DNA of 64,000 bases. Origin: HXMU1420-13 sp034669965 (GTDB lineage Bacteria > Bacteroidota > Rhodothermia > Balneolales > Balneolaceae). Under the pieces are notes generated by a model that saw only the letters and a program-made list of their open reading frames with translations, did not search any database and was not told the DNA's origin. Location of the stretch: assembly GCA_034669965.1 (NCBI GenBank), contig JAXMOK010000001.1:868001-932000 (forward strand). Direction: 5' to 3'. Of the stretch, positions 25,379 to 34,900 are shown piece by piece. Position 1 is the stretch's first letter. Each line of letters opens with the position of its first letter. The translations under genes were made by a program, and so were the position numbers.

Positions 25379-27666
25379 TGAAAAAACTGCTGTTAATTGG
25401 GTTATTTTTGTTCGTTGGAAACGTGCAAGCGCAATTCACTCTCAGTGGACATGTATACGACAAATCTGATGGTGAATCTCTACCGGGCGCAACACTGTAC
25501 CTCCCCGAAATAAAGTCAGGCACGGCAACCAATTCCTATGGTTTCTATTCTGTTTCGCCGTCAACAAATAGATTCCGAGTGCAAGTTTCTTATCTGGGCT
25601 ACCAAACCATCGACACGCTAATCATATTATCCGAAAATAAAACCGTGAATTTCTTTCTGTTCGAAGATGTTGGTCAGCTGGAAGAGATTGAAGTAACCGC
25701 AACACCCATCGAATTGCAGGAGCAAGTGAACTCAACTCGGATGGGCACCATCAAGCTTCAACCGCGCGAAATCAGTTCAATTCCTACCTTAGGTGGGGAA
25801 TCGGATTTGATCAAAGTTGCGCAACTTTTGCCGGGTGTTACTAGTGGAAATGAAGGGACTACCGGAATGTTTGTTCGCGGTGGAACCGATGATCAAAATC
25901 TGGTGATTCTCGATGACGCTGTGGTGTATAACATCGGTCATTTATTTGGATTTTTCTCCGTCTTCAATTCCGATGCCATCAAAAATGTGGAGTTGGTGAA
26001 AGGCGCTTTTCCTGCAGATGTTGGTGGTCGTCTTTCTTCGGTGATGGATGTTCGAATGAATGAGGGGAGCTCGCAGCGCTATAATGTTCGTGGAGGAATT
26101 GGGTTGTTAACCTCACGGCTCACTATCGATGGCCCAATCATCCCTGAAAAAATGAGTTTTATGGTTGCTGCTCGCCGTACGTATATCGATAAAGTTTTGC
26201 AGACTGTGGGCATCCCTTTGCCCTATTATTTTTACGATTACAATGCGAAACTGAATTATAAAATCAGTGAAAACGACCGAATTTACGTGAGTACTTATTT
26301 TGGGGATGATGTTCTAGCTTTCGATGAAACAACCCAAACAAATGAAGGAAGTGAGGACCTTGGTTTTGGGTTTAATCTGGGGAATTTCACCTCAACCATT
26401 CGCTGGAATCACATCTACAAAAACAAGAAAACCTTTAGCAACATCACCTTACATCAAACGCGATTTAAATACGATATAGCCGGGAATTTTATCAATAACG
26501 ACATTCTCATACGTTCACAAATTCAGGATGTGGGCCTCACCGGCGATTGGGAATATTTCGAAAGCCCAGACAATAAGTTCGTTTTTGGAGCGCAAGCTGT
26601 GAGCCATTTCTTTCGGCCAAATGTAATCTCAACTTCCGGTGAAATCGGCGACTTTATCGAAAACCGCAAAGGACAACTTATCCAGAATTTGGAAGGTGCT
26701 TTTTATGGAGGTAACGAGCGGGATCTATCTGATCAGCTAAAAATTAACATTGGCCTACGCTATTCCTATACGATTACTAAAAACAAAGTGTATTCAGGTA
26801 CTGAGCCACGAATTGCCGCCCGTTATAAGTTCAACGATCGACATTCGGTAAAAGCGAGTTATAGTTTGATGAGACAGTACATGCATCGAGTGTCATCGTC
26901 GAGTATTGCGTTACCCACCGATTTATGGTATCCGGTAACAGAATCTATCAGGCCGCTATATTCTCATCAAATAAGTACAGGTTACACACGAATTTTTCCG
27001 GATGAACAGGTAAGCTTAACTGTTGAAACCTATTATAAATCGCTGGAAAATCTGATCGAATACCGCGAAGGTGCCTCCCTGATCTTAAACGATAATTTCG
27101 AAAATGAACTGCTGGCAGGAGCTGGAGAATCCTTTGGATTAGAGCTTTTGGTCCGCAAAAATAGTGGTCGTTTTTCCGGCTGGGCAAGCTATTCAATTTC
27201 TAAAACCTCACGCTTATTTGATGAACTAAACCGTGGCCAAATCTATCCTGCAAAGTATGATCGGCGACATGTTGCCAATATTGTTTCACTTTTTGAGTTT
27301 AACGATCGCGTTTCGTTTTCGGCGGTTTGGACTTACCAATCTGGTGCTAATTTTACTCCTTTAACCGGGCAATATTTGATGCCGAATTCTTCGCTCACTG
27401 CAGTTGAGTTAATTCCAATTTATGACGACAGAAACGGAACAACTCTCGGAGCTTCGCATCGCCTCGATATCAATTTTATCCTCAAACCACGTGGGAAACG
27501 CAGATTTGGTGGAGAATGGCATATTGGAGCCTATAACTTCTACAACCGAGCAGCTCCTTTTCGGGTAGATGTGCATAATAATGGCACAGCTTACGAGTAC
27601 GTGCAGCAAGGCTTGTTTGGGTTCATCCCGAGTATCGCTTATAACTTTAATTTTTCATCGAAATGA
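25378..27666 (+). CDS. TonB-dependent receptor with N-terminal carboxypeptidase-like domain
   Basis: This 762 aa protein has a signal peptide (ending NVQAQ) and a carboxypeptidase-regulatory-like beta domain (about 20-105: LSGHVYDKSDGESLPGATLY). A TonB plug follows (about 115-230: GMFVRGGTDDQNLVILDDAVVYN), then a 22-strand-type outer-membrane barrel. Such receptors import large or scarce substrates with energy from TonB. No SusD partner is present. The downstream partner is a DUF4249 lipoprotein, a pairing usual for this receptor subtype. The ligand is unknown. Confidence 0.9.
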   Translation: MKKLLLIGLFLFVGNVQAQFTLSGHVYDKSDGESLPGATLYLPEIKSGTATNSYGFYSVSPSTNRFRVQVSYLGYQTIDTLIILSENKTVNFFLFEDVGQLEEIEVTATPIELQEQVNSTRMGTIKLQPREISSIPTLGGESDLIKVAQLLPGVTSGNEGTTGMFVRGGTDDQNLVILDDAVVYNIGHLFGFFSVFNSDAIKNVELVKGAFPADVGGRLSSVMDVRMNEGSSQRYNVRGGIGLLTSRLTIDGPIIPEKMSFMVAARRTYIDKVLQTVGIPLPYYFYDYNAKLNYKISENDRIYVSTYFGDDVLAFDETTQTNEGSEDLGFGFNLGNFTSTIRWNHIYKNKKTFSNITLHQTRFKYDIAGNFINNDILIRSQIQDVGLTGDWEYFESPDNKFVFGAQAVSHFFRPNVISTSGEIGDFIENRKGQLIQNLEGAFYGGNERDLSDQLKINIGLRYSYTITKNKVYSGTEPRIAARYKFNDRHSVKASYSLMRQYMHRVSSSSIALPTDLWYPVTESIRPLYSHQISTGYTRIFPDEQVSLTVETYYKSLENLIEYREGASLILNDNFENELLAGAGESFGLELLVRKNSGRFSGWASYSISKTSRLFDELNRGQIYPAKYDRRHVANIVSLFEFNDRVSFSAVWTYQSGANFTPLTGQYLMPNSSLTAVELIPIYDDRNGTTLGASHRLDINFILKPRGKRRFGGEWHIGAYNFYNRAAPFRVDVHNNGTAYEYVQQGLFGFIPSIAYNFNFSSK

Positions 27667-28664
27667 TGATTTTGAGCTACATATTTTCAACGATTACAGA
27701 GTTCGTTTATCGGATTTCTGAGATTGCTTCGCTCCGCTCGCAAATGTCTCTATTTCAGGAGATTGCATCGCCTGCTAAAACCTCATCATTTTTGTTAGCA
27801 CTACTAATGCTAACAATCACAGCCTGTTTACCACAAAACCTTCCTATTTCTGTTCAACCTGATGACTCAAAAGTGGCTGTCGCATCTCTTGTCGGTCCTG
27901 AAGAAATCATGTTGGTGTCGCTGTCAAAAAGCTTTTCAGCACTTTCTGCTGAAGACATCAACGATATTTCTGAAGATTTTGCACAACGTTTACTCTTAGA
28001 CAGAGCACTTGTTACTTTAAACTATCAAGGTATCACTGATACGCTAGAAACCATTGGTGATATTAAAGGGCTGTATGCAACTCAGCTAAAGATTTTTGAT
28101 GATTATCAATTGATGGAACTTGCCGTTTTCGATTCAACCACTTCTACAAGAGTCAGTTCTGCCAGCGTTTTACAACCACCAGTAGAAATTGATTCCATAG
28201 CCATTACCCGTGTCGATTCAGTGTTCAGTTCAATCATCGAAGTAGAAATGGCTTTTGATGATCCACCAAACATCGATAATTATTACGTTCTACATATTTA
28301 TCAGTTCACCCCACCCGATACAACATCAAGGGATTCTACCACTTCAAATGGTTTATTTTTCCAGAATAATAACTTTCTGATTTTCGAACGTATTTTCACC
28401 GATCGAGGAGCAGATGAAGACGACCGAATCCGTCGCAAAGATTTTATGAGTTTCAGCTCTCCTGTTGATTCAGCTTTGGTTGTATTAACCAACATCGAAG
28501 AAGGATATTACAACTTTCTGGAAGCACGAGGTCGAGCAGGAAATTTCATTTCATCACTTGCCAATGAACCGGTGAATCATCCTACCAATATCAATAATGG
28601 CGTTGGGTATTTTTCGGCTCATCAGCCAAGGGCAAAGCTCGTAATTGTAAAGGACGAGAATTAG
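27663..28664 (+). CDS. DUF4249 family lipoprotein
   Basis: This DUF4249 protein usually accompanies a TonB receptor. The lipobox LMLTITAC is unusually far in (Cys at residue 54), while the classical start (27663) overlaps the receptor stop by 4 bp. Codons 20-29 come from a GAGATTGCTTCGC repeat, and an internal ATG at 27744 would give a normal 27-residue signal ending in the same Cys. The true start may therefore be 27744. The mature part has VAVASLVGPEE and IEVEMAFDDPPNIDNYYVL. It is predicted to be on the outer membrane or surface. Function unknown. Confidence 0.7.
   Translation: MMILSYIFSTITEFVYRISEIASLRSQMSLFQEIASPAKTSSFLLALLMLTITACLPQNLPISVQPDDSKVAVASLVGPEEIMLVSLSKSFSALSAEDINDISEDFAQRLLLDRALVTLNYQGITDTLETIGDIKGLYATQLKIFDDYQLMELAVFDSTTSTRVSSASVLQPPVEIDSIAITRVDSVFSSIIEVEMAFDDPPNIDNYYVLHIYQFTPPDTTSRDSTTSNGLFFQNNNFLIFERIFTDRGADEDDRIRRKDFMSFSSPVDSALVVLTNIEEGYYNFLEARGRAGNFISSLANEPVNHPTNINNGVGYFSAHQPRAKLVIVKDEN
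27720..27750. repeat. GAGATTGCTTCGC...GCAAatgTCTC dispersed repeat inside a gene start
   Basis: The 31 bp form a hairpin (GAGA/TCTC and TTGC/GCAA arms) and resemble the widespread Bacteroidota repeat GAGATTGCTTCGCTACGCTCGCAATGAC. Its end supplies the possible ATG at 27744 of the DUF4249 gene. Confidence 0.6.
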
Positions 28665-28680
28665 AAATTAGGAATAGGTT

Positions 28681-28722
28681 AATTAGGAATATGGAGTACG
28701 AAATGAAAGATTATTCCTAATT
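28681..28722. repeat. Perfect 11 bp inverted repeat before yajC
   Basis: AATTAGGAATA (28681-28691) and TATTCCTAATT (28712-28722) flank a 20 nt loop. It lies between the DUF4249 stop and yajC and may end the receptor transcript, although no T-run follows directly. Confidence 0.5.
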
Positions 28723-28790
28723 CTTTATTCCCAATTATTAATTGAAATACTGCTATCTTTGGAGCCAATTCTGAATCTTAAATAATCAGT

Positions 28791-29114
28791 ATGCAATCTG
28801 TTTTTATGTTTATGGGCAACCCAAACGATCCTAATGGCGGGATCATCAACTTGGTATTTTTGGGTGCCATTTTTCTTGTATTCTACTTTTTCATTATTCG
28901 CCCACAAAGCCAACGCCAGAAAGAAATTCAACGCAAAGTTGAAGGCATGAAAAAAGGCGACAAAGTAGTTACATCTTCGGGATTAATCGGCGTATTGAAC
29001 TCTATTGACGATGACTCTGTTCTTATCGAAGTGGGCGGCGGAACAAAGCTGAGATATCTTAAATCAGCCATCACCGACGTGAACCCAAACAAACAAGAAA
29101 AGAAAGACAAGTAA
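28791..29114 (+). CDS. yajC: Preprotein translocase accessory subunit YajC
   Basis: YajC is a small inner-membrane partner of SecDF and the Sec translocon. The 107 aa product has one membrane helix (about 17-38, LVFLGAIFLVFYFFIIRPQ) followed by the typical QSQRQKEIQRKVEGMKKGDKV and a soluble beta-rich tail with GTKLRYLKSAI. A -7-like box TATCTTTG lies at 28754-28761. ribBA begins 1 bp after the stop. Confidence 0.92.
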   Translation: MQSVFMFMGNPNDPNGGIINLVFLGAIFLVFYFFIIRPQSQRQKEIQRKVEGMKKGDKVVTSSGLIGVLNSIDDDSVLIEVGGGTKLRYLKSAITDVNPNKQEKKDK

Positions 29115-29115
29115 G

Positions 29116-30303
29116 TTGGATAATATCCGGTTTAACACCATTCCCGAGGCTATTGAGGACATCAAAGCCGGTAAAATGATCATCGTTGTTGACGATGAGG
29201 ATCGGGAAAACGAAGGCGATTTTTTAATGGCCGCTGAAAATGTATCAACCGAAGCCATCAATTTTATGGTGAAGGAAGGGCGCGGACTTGTGTGCGCTCC
29301 GGTTACAAAAGCAGTGGCTGAACGATTTAAGCTCAACAATATGGTGATGGAAGGCGCTGATCCGGATGAGGCGAACTTTACTATTTCCATCGACCATAAA
29401 CGCCTTACTACTACCGGAATTTCTGCCGCAGATCGTGCCAATACTATCCGAGAGCTAACGAATCCTGAAGCAAAACCGGGTGATTTCCGACGACCCGGAC
29501 ATGTTTTCCCTTTGATTGGTGTTGAAGGTGGTGTACTGCGGCGTGCCGGCCACACCGAAGCCGCTCTCGATCTTGCTCGGCTTGCAGGTCTGCAGCCCGT
29601 TGGAATCATCTGCGAAATTATGCGCGAAGATGGCGAGATGGCTCGCGTACCTGAGCTCGCTAAAATGGCGAAGAAATTCGATATGAAATTCATCACCATC
29701 AAAGATCTCATCGCTTACCGTAATGAGACTGAAAGCCTTGTTAAAGAGGTGATGGAAATCAACATGCCAACCATGTATGGCGATTTCAGGCTTCATGCTT
29801 TTGAGGAAACTACTACAGGCGATGTTCACCTTGCTTTAACCAAAGGTCGTTGGACCAAAGAAGACGCAGTTCTGACGCGTGTTCATTCATCCGATTTGAT
29901 AGGTGATATTTTTGGGGCAAGAAATGCGGATACCAGCGAACTTTTGCACCAAGCTATGTTACAAGTAGAGCGCGAAGGTGCAGGCGTTGTTTTATATATG
30001 AATCGCAATCAACGCGGTTCGGTGTTAGTGAATCAATTGCGTACGCTAAAGTACATGCAAGAAGGAGCTTCTGATCAGCCTGAAGAAGAAAATAACAATC
30101 CTAAGAAAAGTGATTCCCGCGATTATGGCGTTGGAGCTCAAATCCTAAAAGCACTGGGAATTCGAAAACTAAAGCTTCTCACCAACAACCCCGTTAAACG
30201 CATCGGTATTAAAAGCTTTGGCTTAGAAATTGTGGATCAGGTTACTTTCGAAGATGACCTGGATATTTTTTCACCCAGAAAGAATACTTCGCTAGAAGAG
30301 TAG
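29116..30303 (+). CDS. ribBA: 3,4-dihydroxy-2-butanone-4-phosphate synthase fused to degenerate GTP cyclohydrolase II domain
   Basis: Residues 1-205 are a full RibB domain with VVDDEDRENEGD (26-35) for Mg2+ and catalysis. It makes dihydroxybutanone phosphate for riboflavin from ribulose-5-phosphate. Residues 206-395 follow GTP cyclohydrolase II, but the three zinc cysteines of HSECLTGD...RCDC are D260, A271 and T273. The GRGIGL arginine region is also changed (QRGSVLVN). That domain should lack cyclohydrolase activity, as in RibBX-type or Bacteroidota degenerate fusions, so a separate ribA is expected. The start is TTG, 1 bp after the yajC stop, which suggests coupling. Confidence 0.85.
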   Translation: MDNIRFNTIPEAIEDIKAGKMIIVVDDEDRENEGDFLMAAENVSTEAINFMVKEGRGLVCAPVTKAVAERFKLNNMVMEGADPDEANFTISIDHKRLTTTGISAADRANTIRELTNPEAKPGDFRRPGHVFPLIGVEGGVLRRAGHTEAALDLARLAGLQPVGIICEIMREDGEMARVPELAKMAKKFDMKFITIKDLIAYRNETESLVKEVMEINMPTMYGDFRLHAFEETTTGDVHLALTKGRWTKEDAVLTRVHSSDLIGDIFGARNADTSELLHQAMLQVEREGAGVVLYMNRNQRGSVLVNQLRTLKYMQEGASDQPEEENNNPKKSDSRDYGVGAQILKALGIRKLKLLTNNPVKRIGIKSFGLEIVDQVTFEDDLDIFSPRKNTSLEE

Positions 30304-30339
30304 TCTAAACTACTCAACAACCTCGCACTTTTACTAATT

Positions 30340-30361
30340 GGGTCAATTCATGAATTGACCC
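30340..30361. repeat. 22 bp palindrome, variant of the GGCCAATTC family
   Basis: GGGTCAATTCATGAATTGACCC is a perfect palindrome 36 bp after the ribBA stop. It shares the core CAATTCATGAATTG with the copies at 20207 and 20407. Confidence 0.85.
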
Positions 30362-30385
30362 TTACAGTTACTGATTTATCAACAT

Positions 30386-30419
30386 AAAAAAACCCGGTAC
30401 TCGTAAAAGAGCCCGGGTT
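30386..30419 (-). terminator. Rho-independent terminator of the cold-shock gene
   Basis: On the minus strand an AACCCGG/CCGGGTT stem, extended by GAG/CTC, is followed by seven T. It lies 22 bp after the cold-shock gene stop. Confidence 0.85.
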
Positions 30420-30441
30420 GCAATTTCAGGAGTGAATCAAA

Positions 30442-30651
30442 TCACTCAAGCACATAAACTTCAACTGCATTCATGCCTTTAGGAGTTTCTGCGATGCTGT
30501 ATTCAACTTCGTCGCCATCCTTTAAGCTTTCGTTGCTTGCTAAATTTTCTACATTATTGCGGTGTACAAAAATATCTTTGCCACCAGTTTCAGGGGTTAT
30601 AAATCCGAAACCTTTTTCGTCATTAAACCACTTTACTTTACCGTTTTCCAT
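30442..30651 (-). CDS. Cold-shock domain protein
   Basis: This 69 aa CspA-type OB-fold RNA chaperone has RNP1 KGFGFITPE (residues 13-21) and RNP2 DIFVHRN (26-32). These proteins bind single-stranded RNA or DNA in the cytoplasm, and some are cold-induced. The gene is monocistronic with a clear terminator. The sequence upstream contains a small CACAT/ATGTG hairpin at 30687-30704, and csp genes often have regulatory 5' leaders. No cold box is recognisable. Confidence 0.93.
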   Translation of the reverse strand: MENGKVKWFNDEKGFGFITPETGGKDIFVHRNNVENLASNESLKDGDEVEYSIAETPKGMNAVEVYVLE

Positions 30652-30931
30652 TATTTATAAATCTTTGCTATCACAGGTACAGTTGTATCACATAGTTAAA
30701 CATGTGATTTGCGTTCTTATCGGCTGCGTTATTGTTATTAAGTACAAACTAGAGAAGGGAAACAAAATACTGTACTAAATACCGAGTCCTGACCTTTAAC
30801 TTGTAGATTCTCAATATCGTGTTATTTTAGCCACAAACCTAATTATGATTATGTAATATTGATCGAAAGATTTTTTTACTATTCTCCAACGATAAATACT
30901 GGTAGGGCAATTCATGTGTTGCCCTTACACT
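30652..30931. other. Noncoding stretch between lspA and the cold-shock gene
   Basis: These 280 bp hold the leader and promoter of the cold-shock gene, with a CACAT/ATGTG hairpin in the leader. A GGGCAA/TTGCCC palindrome sits next to the lspA stop. I see no other gene or RNA. Confidence 0.45.
30905..30924. repeat. Diverged member of the ATTCATG palindrome family
   Basis: GGGCAA-TTCATGTG-TTGCCC has the same design as the 20-22 bp palindromes at 20207, 20407 and 30340, with 6 bp arms. It lies 8 bp beyond the lspA stop. Confidence 0.6.
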
Positions 30932-31537
30932 TTATTTCTCGGAATCCGGCGTTTCCGTGGTCGGGGGCACAGCATCTACAACAGGTGTGGCTGGTGATTC
31001 TTCTTCCGCTACTAACTCTTCTTCATCATTCGGGAAGAATTTTTTATTGAAAACCAGCAGCGAAATAATGGAAACCGAGATGGCGATATCGGCCACGTTA
31101 AAAATGTAGGGGAACACCGTTCGTTCGAACAATTCGAGTTTAAAGAATATGAAATCAACCACATGACCATCTAGTAAGCCGCCGTAACCGCCAACGTACG
31201 CCATGGTTAAACGGTCGATAATATTACCGAGCGCACCGCCGATCACTAAACCCATCAGCACCAGATAACTTAAGGGCGATTGCTTCATCGTGAACAAAAT
31301 ATAAGCGATAATACCAATAGTGGCAGTGATAGAGATCAAGCTAACTACATAGGTATCAAAAATATCAATACCCAGCGCCATACCATCATTTTTGGTATAA
31401 TAAAACATCAACCATCCATCGATGACATCAAAACGATGAAGCTCGGGTGTGGTTCTCACCACCCATTTCGACCATTGATCGAGGGCAATAACAATTACCG
31501 CCGGCGTAAATAGGGCTAAAAGTTTATTTCGGGTCAA
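30932..31537 (-). CDS. lspA: Lipoprotein signal peptidase (signal peptidase II)
   Basis: LspA cleaves lipid-modified prolipoproteins in the inner membrane. The 201 aa protein has four membrane helices. The catalytic Asp residues lie in GALGNIIDR (about residue 107) and FNVADIAIS (about 149). TKNDGMALG corresponds to the NxGxAFG block. The C-terminal 40 residues are an extra acidic, Pro/Glu-rich tail not needed for catalysis. It is last in the ileS-dksA-lspA group (10 bp after the DksA-like gene). Several lipoproteins in this window would be its substrates. Confidence 0.93.
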   Translation of the reverse strand: MTRNKLLALFTPAVIVIALDQWSKWVVRTTPELHRFDVIDGWLMFYYTKNDGMALGIDIFDTYVVSLISITATIGIIAYILFTMKQSPLSYLVLMGLVIGGALGNIIDRLTMAYVGGYGGLLDGHVVDFIFFKLELFERTVFPYIFNVADIAISVSIISLLVFNKKFFPNDEEELVAEEESPATPVVDAVPPTTETPDSEK

Positions 31538-31547
31538 AGACTCTGGA

Positions 31548-31949
31548 TTAACGACGTTTCAGTTTCGCTTCGATACTTAACTGTGTGTGTGGCACGGCTT
31601 CCAATCTCCCTTTCGAGATTTTAGCACCTGTAACCTTACAAACACCGTAGGTTTTGTTGTCGATGCGATTGATTGCGTCGTCGAGGTATTTTACGAATTT
31701 CCGCGTTCGATTGAACAACATGTATGTTTTCTCGCGCTCTTGTGCGTCGGTTCCTGCATCAGCCATATGAAACGAGTATGCAGATTCATCGGAGGAATTT
31801 TCCATGCTTTCGCGCAAACTGCGCTGCAAGGTTTCTAATTCTTCTTCTGCTGCATCACGTTTTTTAATGATAATCTGACGGAAGTACTCCAGCTCCTCAT
31901 CGTTATACGGGGAGACTCTTGTGTTTTCTTCTGCTGGTTTGTCTGCCAT
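31548..31949 (-). CDS. DksA/TraR family protein with degenerate zinc finger
   Basis: This 133 aa protein has a coiled-coil N-terminal half and a C-terminal globule with YGVCKVTGAKISKGRLEAVPHTQLSIEAK. Canonical DksA has CxxC...CxxC in this part. Here only one Cys remains, as is usual in Bacteroidota relatives. DksA binds RNA polymerase through the secondary channel and works with ppGpp. The DxxDxA tip is not exact here (DAGTDAQEREKT), so activity is uncertain. It sits 11 bp after ileS and 10 bp before lspA. Confidence 0.8.
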   Translation of the reverse strand: MADKPAEENTRVSPYNDEELEYFRQIIIKKRDAAEEELETLQRSLRESMENSSDESAYSFHMADAGTDAQEREKTYMLFNRTRKFVKYLDDAINRIDNKTYGVCKVTGAKISKGRLEAVPHTQLSIEAKLKRR

Positions 31950-31960
31950 CGTTCTACTAC

Positions 31961-34900
31961 TTACGAGTTAATGTTTCTTCGTACAGAAATGGTGCACTCT
32001 CCGTCACCAATTTCCCAGGTTTTCACAAAGTCGGAAACTTCCAGCTCTGTTAATTGAATTTCTTCTGCTAACGTCTCTTCTTTGATATAATCACTCATAG
32101 AAACCACAGCTTCTTTAAGAGTTTCATCGCCGCTGAATCCAATTGAAATGCGATCTACCACATCAAAATCAGCTTCTTTTCGCATAGATTGCACCCGATT
32201 TACAAATTCACGGGTAATTCCTTCTATTCGAAGTTCATGCGAAATTTCCATATCCACAGCTACGCTTAAACCACGTTCTGTCTCAACTTGCCAGCCTTCT
32301 AAGCCGGTACGGATGATATCCAATTCATTAGCATCAAGGCGAACAGTCTCACCATCGTCGAGGGTCAAATCGATATAACCTTGACGCTCGAAATTAGTAA
32401 TTGTTTCCGTATCAAACTGATTTACTTTTGCCGCTACAGATTTCATCTTTGGTCCAAGGCGTTTACCAAGTAGCGGGTAATTTGGCTTAGCAGTTTTATG
32501 CACGATTCCTGAGTCGTCGTCTACAAACTGAATTTCTTTCACATTCACCTCATCCAGAATAATATCCTTAACCGAAAGGATGGCCTGACGCTCTGCTTCA
32601 TCTTTAATCGGAAGGATTATACGCGCCAAAGGCTGACGAACATTCACGTCAATTTGATTACGGATACGCAGCACGATTGAAGAAATGAGCCGTGCCATAT
32701 CCATTTTGTGTTCCAGCGTTTTGATAATTGCCGTTTCTTCCACAGTAGGATAGAACGACAGATGCACCGATTGTTCGTCTAATTTCGATACTTCATTCAA
32801 TCGTTGATAAATCCACTCGCCCATATAAGGTGCAATTGGACTCATCATTCGGCTTACATTTTTCAAGCACTCGTACAAGGTTTGGTAAGCCGCTGTTTTG
32901 TCGATGGTATTTCCTGATTTCCAGAAACGGCGACGGTTCCGACGTACATACCAGTTACTTAATTCCTCGGTAAACTGCTCCATTTCACGAGCGGCTTTAG
33001 TGGGTTCATATTCCTCGAAATACTCCTCCATCATTTTTACCGTGGTATTCAATCTTGAGATTATCCACTGATCAATTTCAGGACGATCACTAACCGGAAT
33101 TTGTGCGCCCGAATAGGTAAATCCATCGATGTTTGCATACATTGCAAAAAACGAATACGTATTTACAATGGTGTTGAAGAATTTACGTTGAACTTCTTTT
33201 AGCCCGTCGATGCTGAATTTGAGATTTTCCCACGGCGCAGAGTTGCTCATCATGTACCAACGCACAGTATCGGCGCCATATTGATTGATCACCTCAAACG
33301 GATCAACCGTGTTGCCTTTCGACTTACTCATCTTCTCGCCTTTCTCGTCGAGAACAAGTCCGTTCGAAACCACATTTTTGAATGCAACGTCATCAAACAG
33401 CATGGTACCGAGTGCATGGAGTGTATAGAACCAACCTCGGGTTTGATCTACTCCTTCGGCAATAAAATCAGCCGGAAAACTGTAACTAAACTCATGTTCG
33501 TTTTCGAACGGATGGTGCCATTGTGCAAACGGCATTGAACCGGAATCGAACCAAACATCCAATAAATCTGGAATTCGGCGCATTGTGCCTCCATCTGGTG
33601 CAGGCCATGTAATATCATCGATGTAAGGACGGTGTAAATCCAACTCCACATCTTTGGAAATCCCTGCTTTTTCGCGTAATTCTGCAATACTTCCAATGCA
33701 TTCAACATACTCGGGATCTTTATCGCTTTGCCAAATTGGAAGCGGGGTTCCCCAATAACGCTGTCTAGAAATCGCCCAATCCACATTGTTTTCTAGCCAA
33801 GTTCCAAATCGCCCGGATCCGGTTGCTTCAGGCTTCCAATTGATGGTCTTATTCAACTCCACCATGCGATCTTTCACATCGGTAGTTTTGATAAACCACG
33901 ATTCTACCGGATAACTCATCAACGGAGTTCCTTTTCGCCAATCAAACGGATAGTTGTGAACACACGTCTCGTGGCGGAACATCAAACCTCTTTCTTTGAT
34001 GGCTCTCGCAATTTCCTTGTCTGCTTCTTTAAACCACAAACCTGCAAACTCGGGCACCTGGTCGGTGAACTTTCCATCTTTGTCGATCGGGTTGAACATC
34101 GGGATGTTATACTTCTGTCCCGCATCGTAATCATCGGCACCAAAAGCGGGTGCAGTGTGCACAATACCGGTACCATCTTCGGTTGTTACGTAATCAGCGG
34201 CAATTACTTTCCAAGCTTCAGACGGATCTATTTCTCGTTGTGCGTAATCGAAGATTGGCTCGTAAGTTCGTCCCAGTAAGCTCTCGCCAGTATATTCTTC
34301 TAAAAACTCTGTTTCATCCCCAAAAACTCTTGTAATGGCATCCTTTGCTACAATATACTGTTCCTCCTCGTATCGGATTTTAGCATAGGTCAGCTTCGGG
34401 TTGATCGTTAACGCCATATTCGAAATGGTAGTCCAAGGCGTAGTTGTCCATGCAAGAAAGAAGGTGTTTTCCTCTCCATGAACAGGAAATTTCACATAAA
34501 TCGACGGATCCTGTGTTTCTTTGTAACCCAGACTCACTTCATGCGACGAAAGCACTGTTCCGTTACCCGGCGAGTACCATTGAATCTTATAGCCTTTGTA
34601 CAACAAACCTTTTTCAAAAAGTCTATTCAGCGCCCACCAAACCGATTCGATGTAATTATTCTCGAAGGTTACATACGGGTTTTCCTGATCCACCCAATAC
34701 CCCATTCGGTCGGTGAGATCATCCCACAAATTCTTGTATTTGAGAACACTTTCACGGCAACGGGCATTGTATTCGGCAATGCCATATTCTTCAACTTGAT
34801 GGCGCCCTTCAAGGCCCAACTCTTTTTCAACTTCTATTTCAACGGGAAGGCCGTGTGTGTCCCAACCGGCTTTTCTATCAACTCGAAAACCTTTCAGCGT

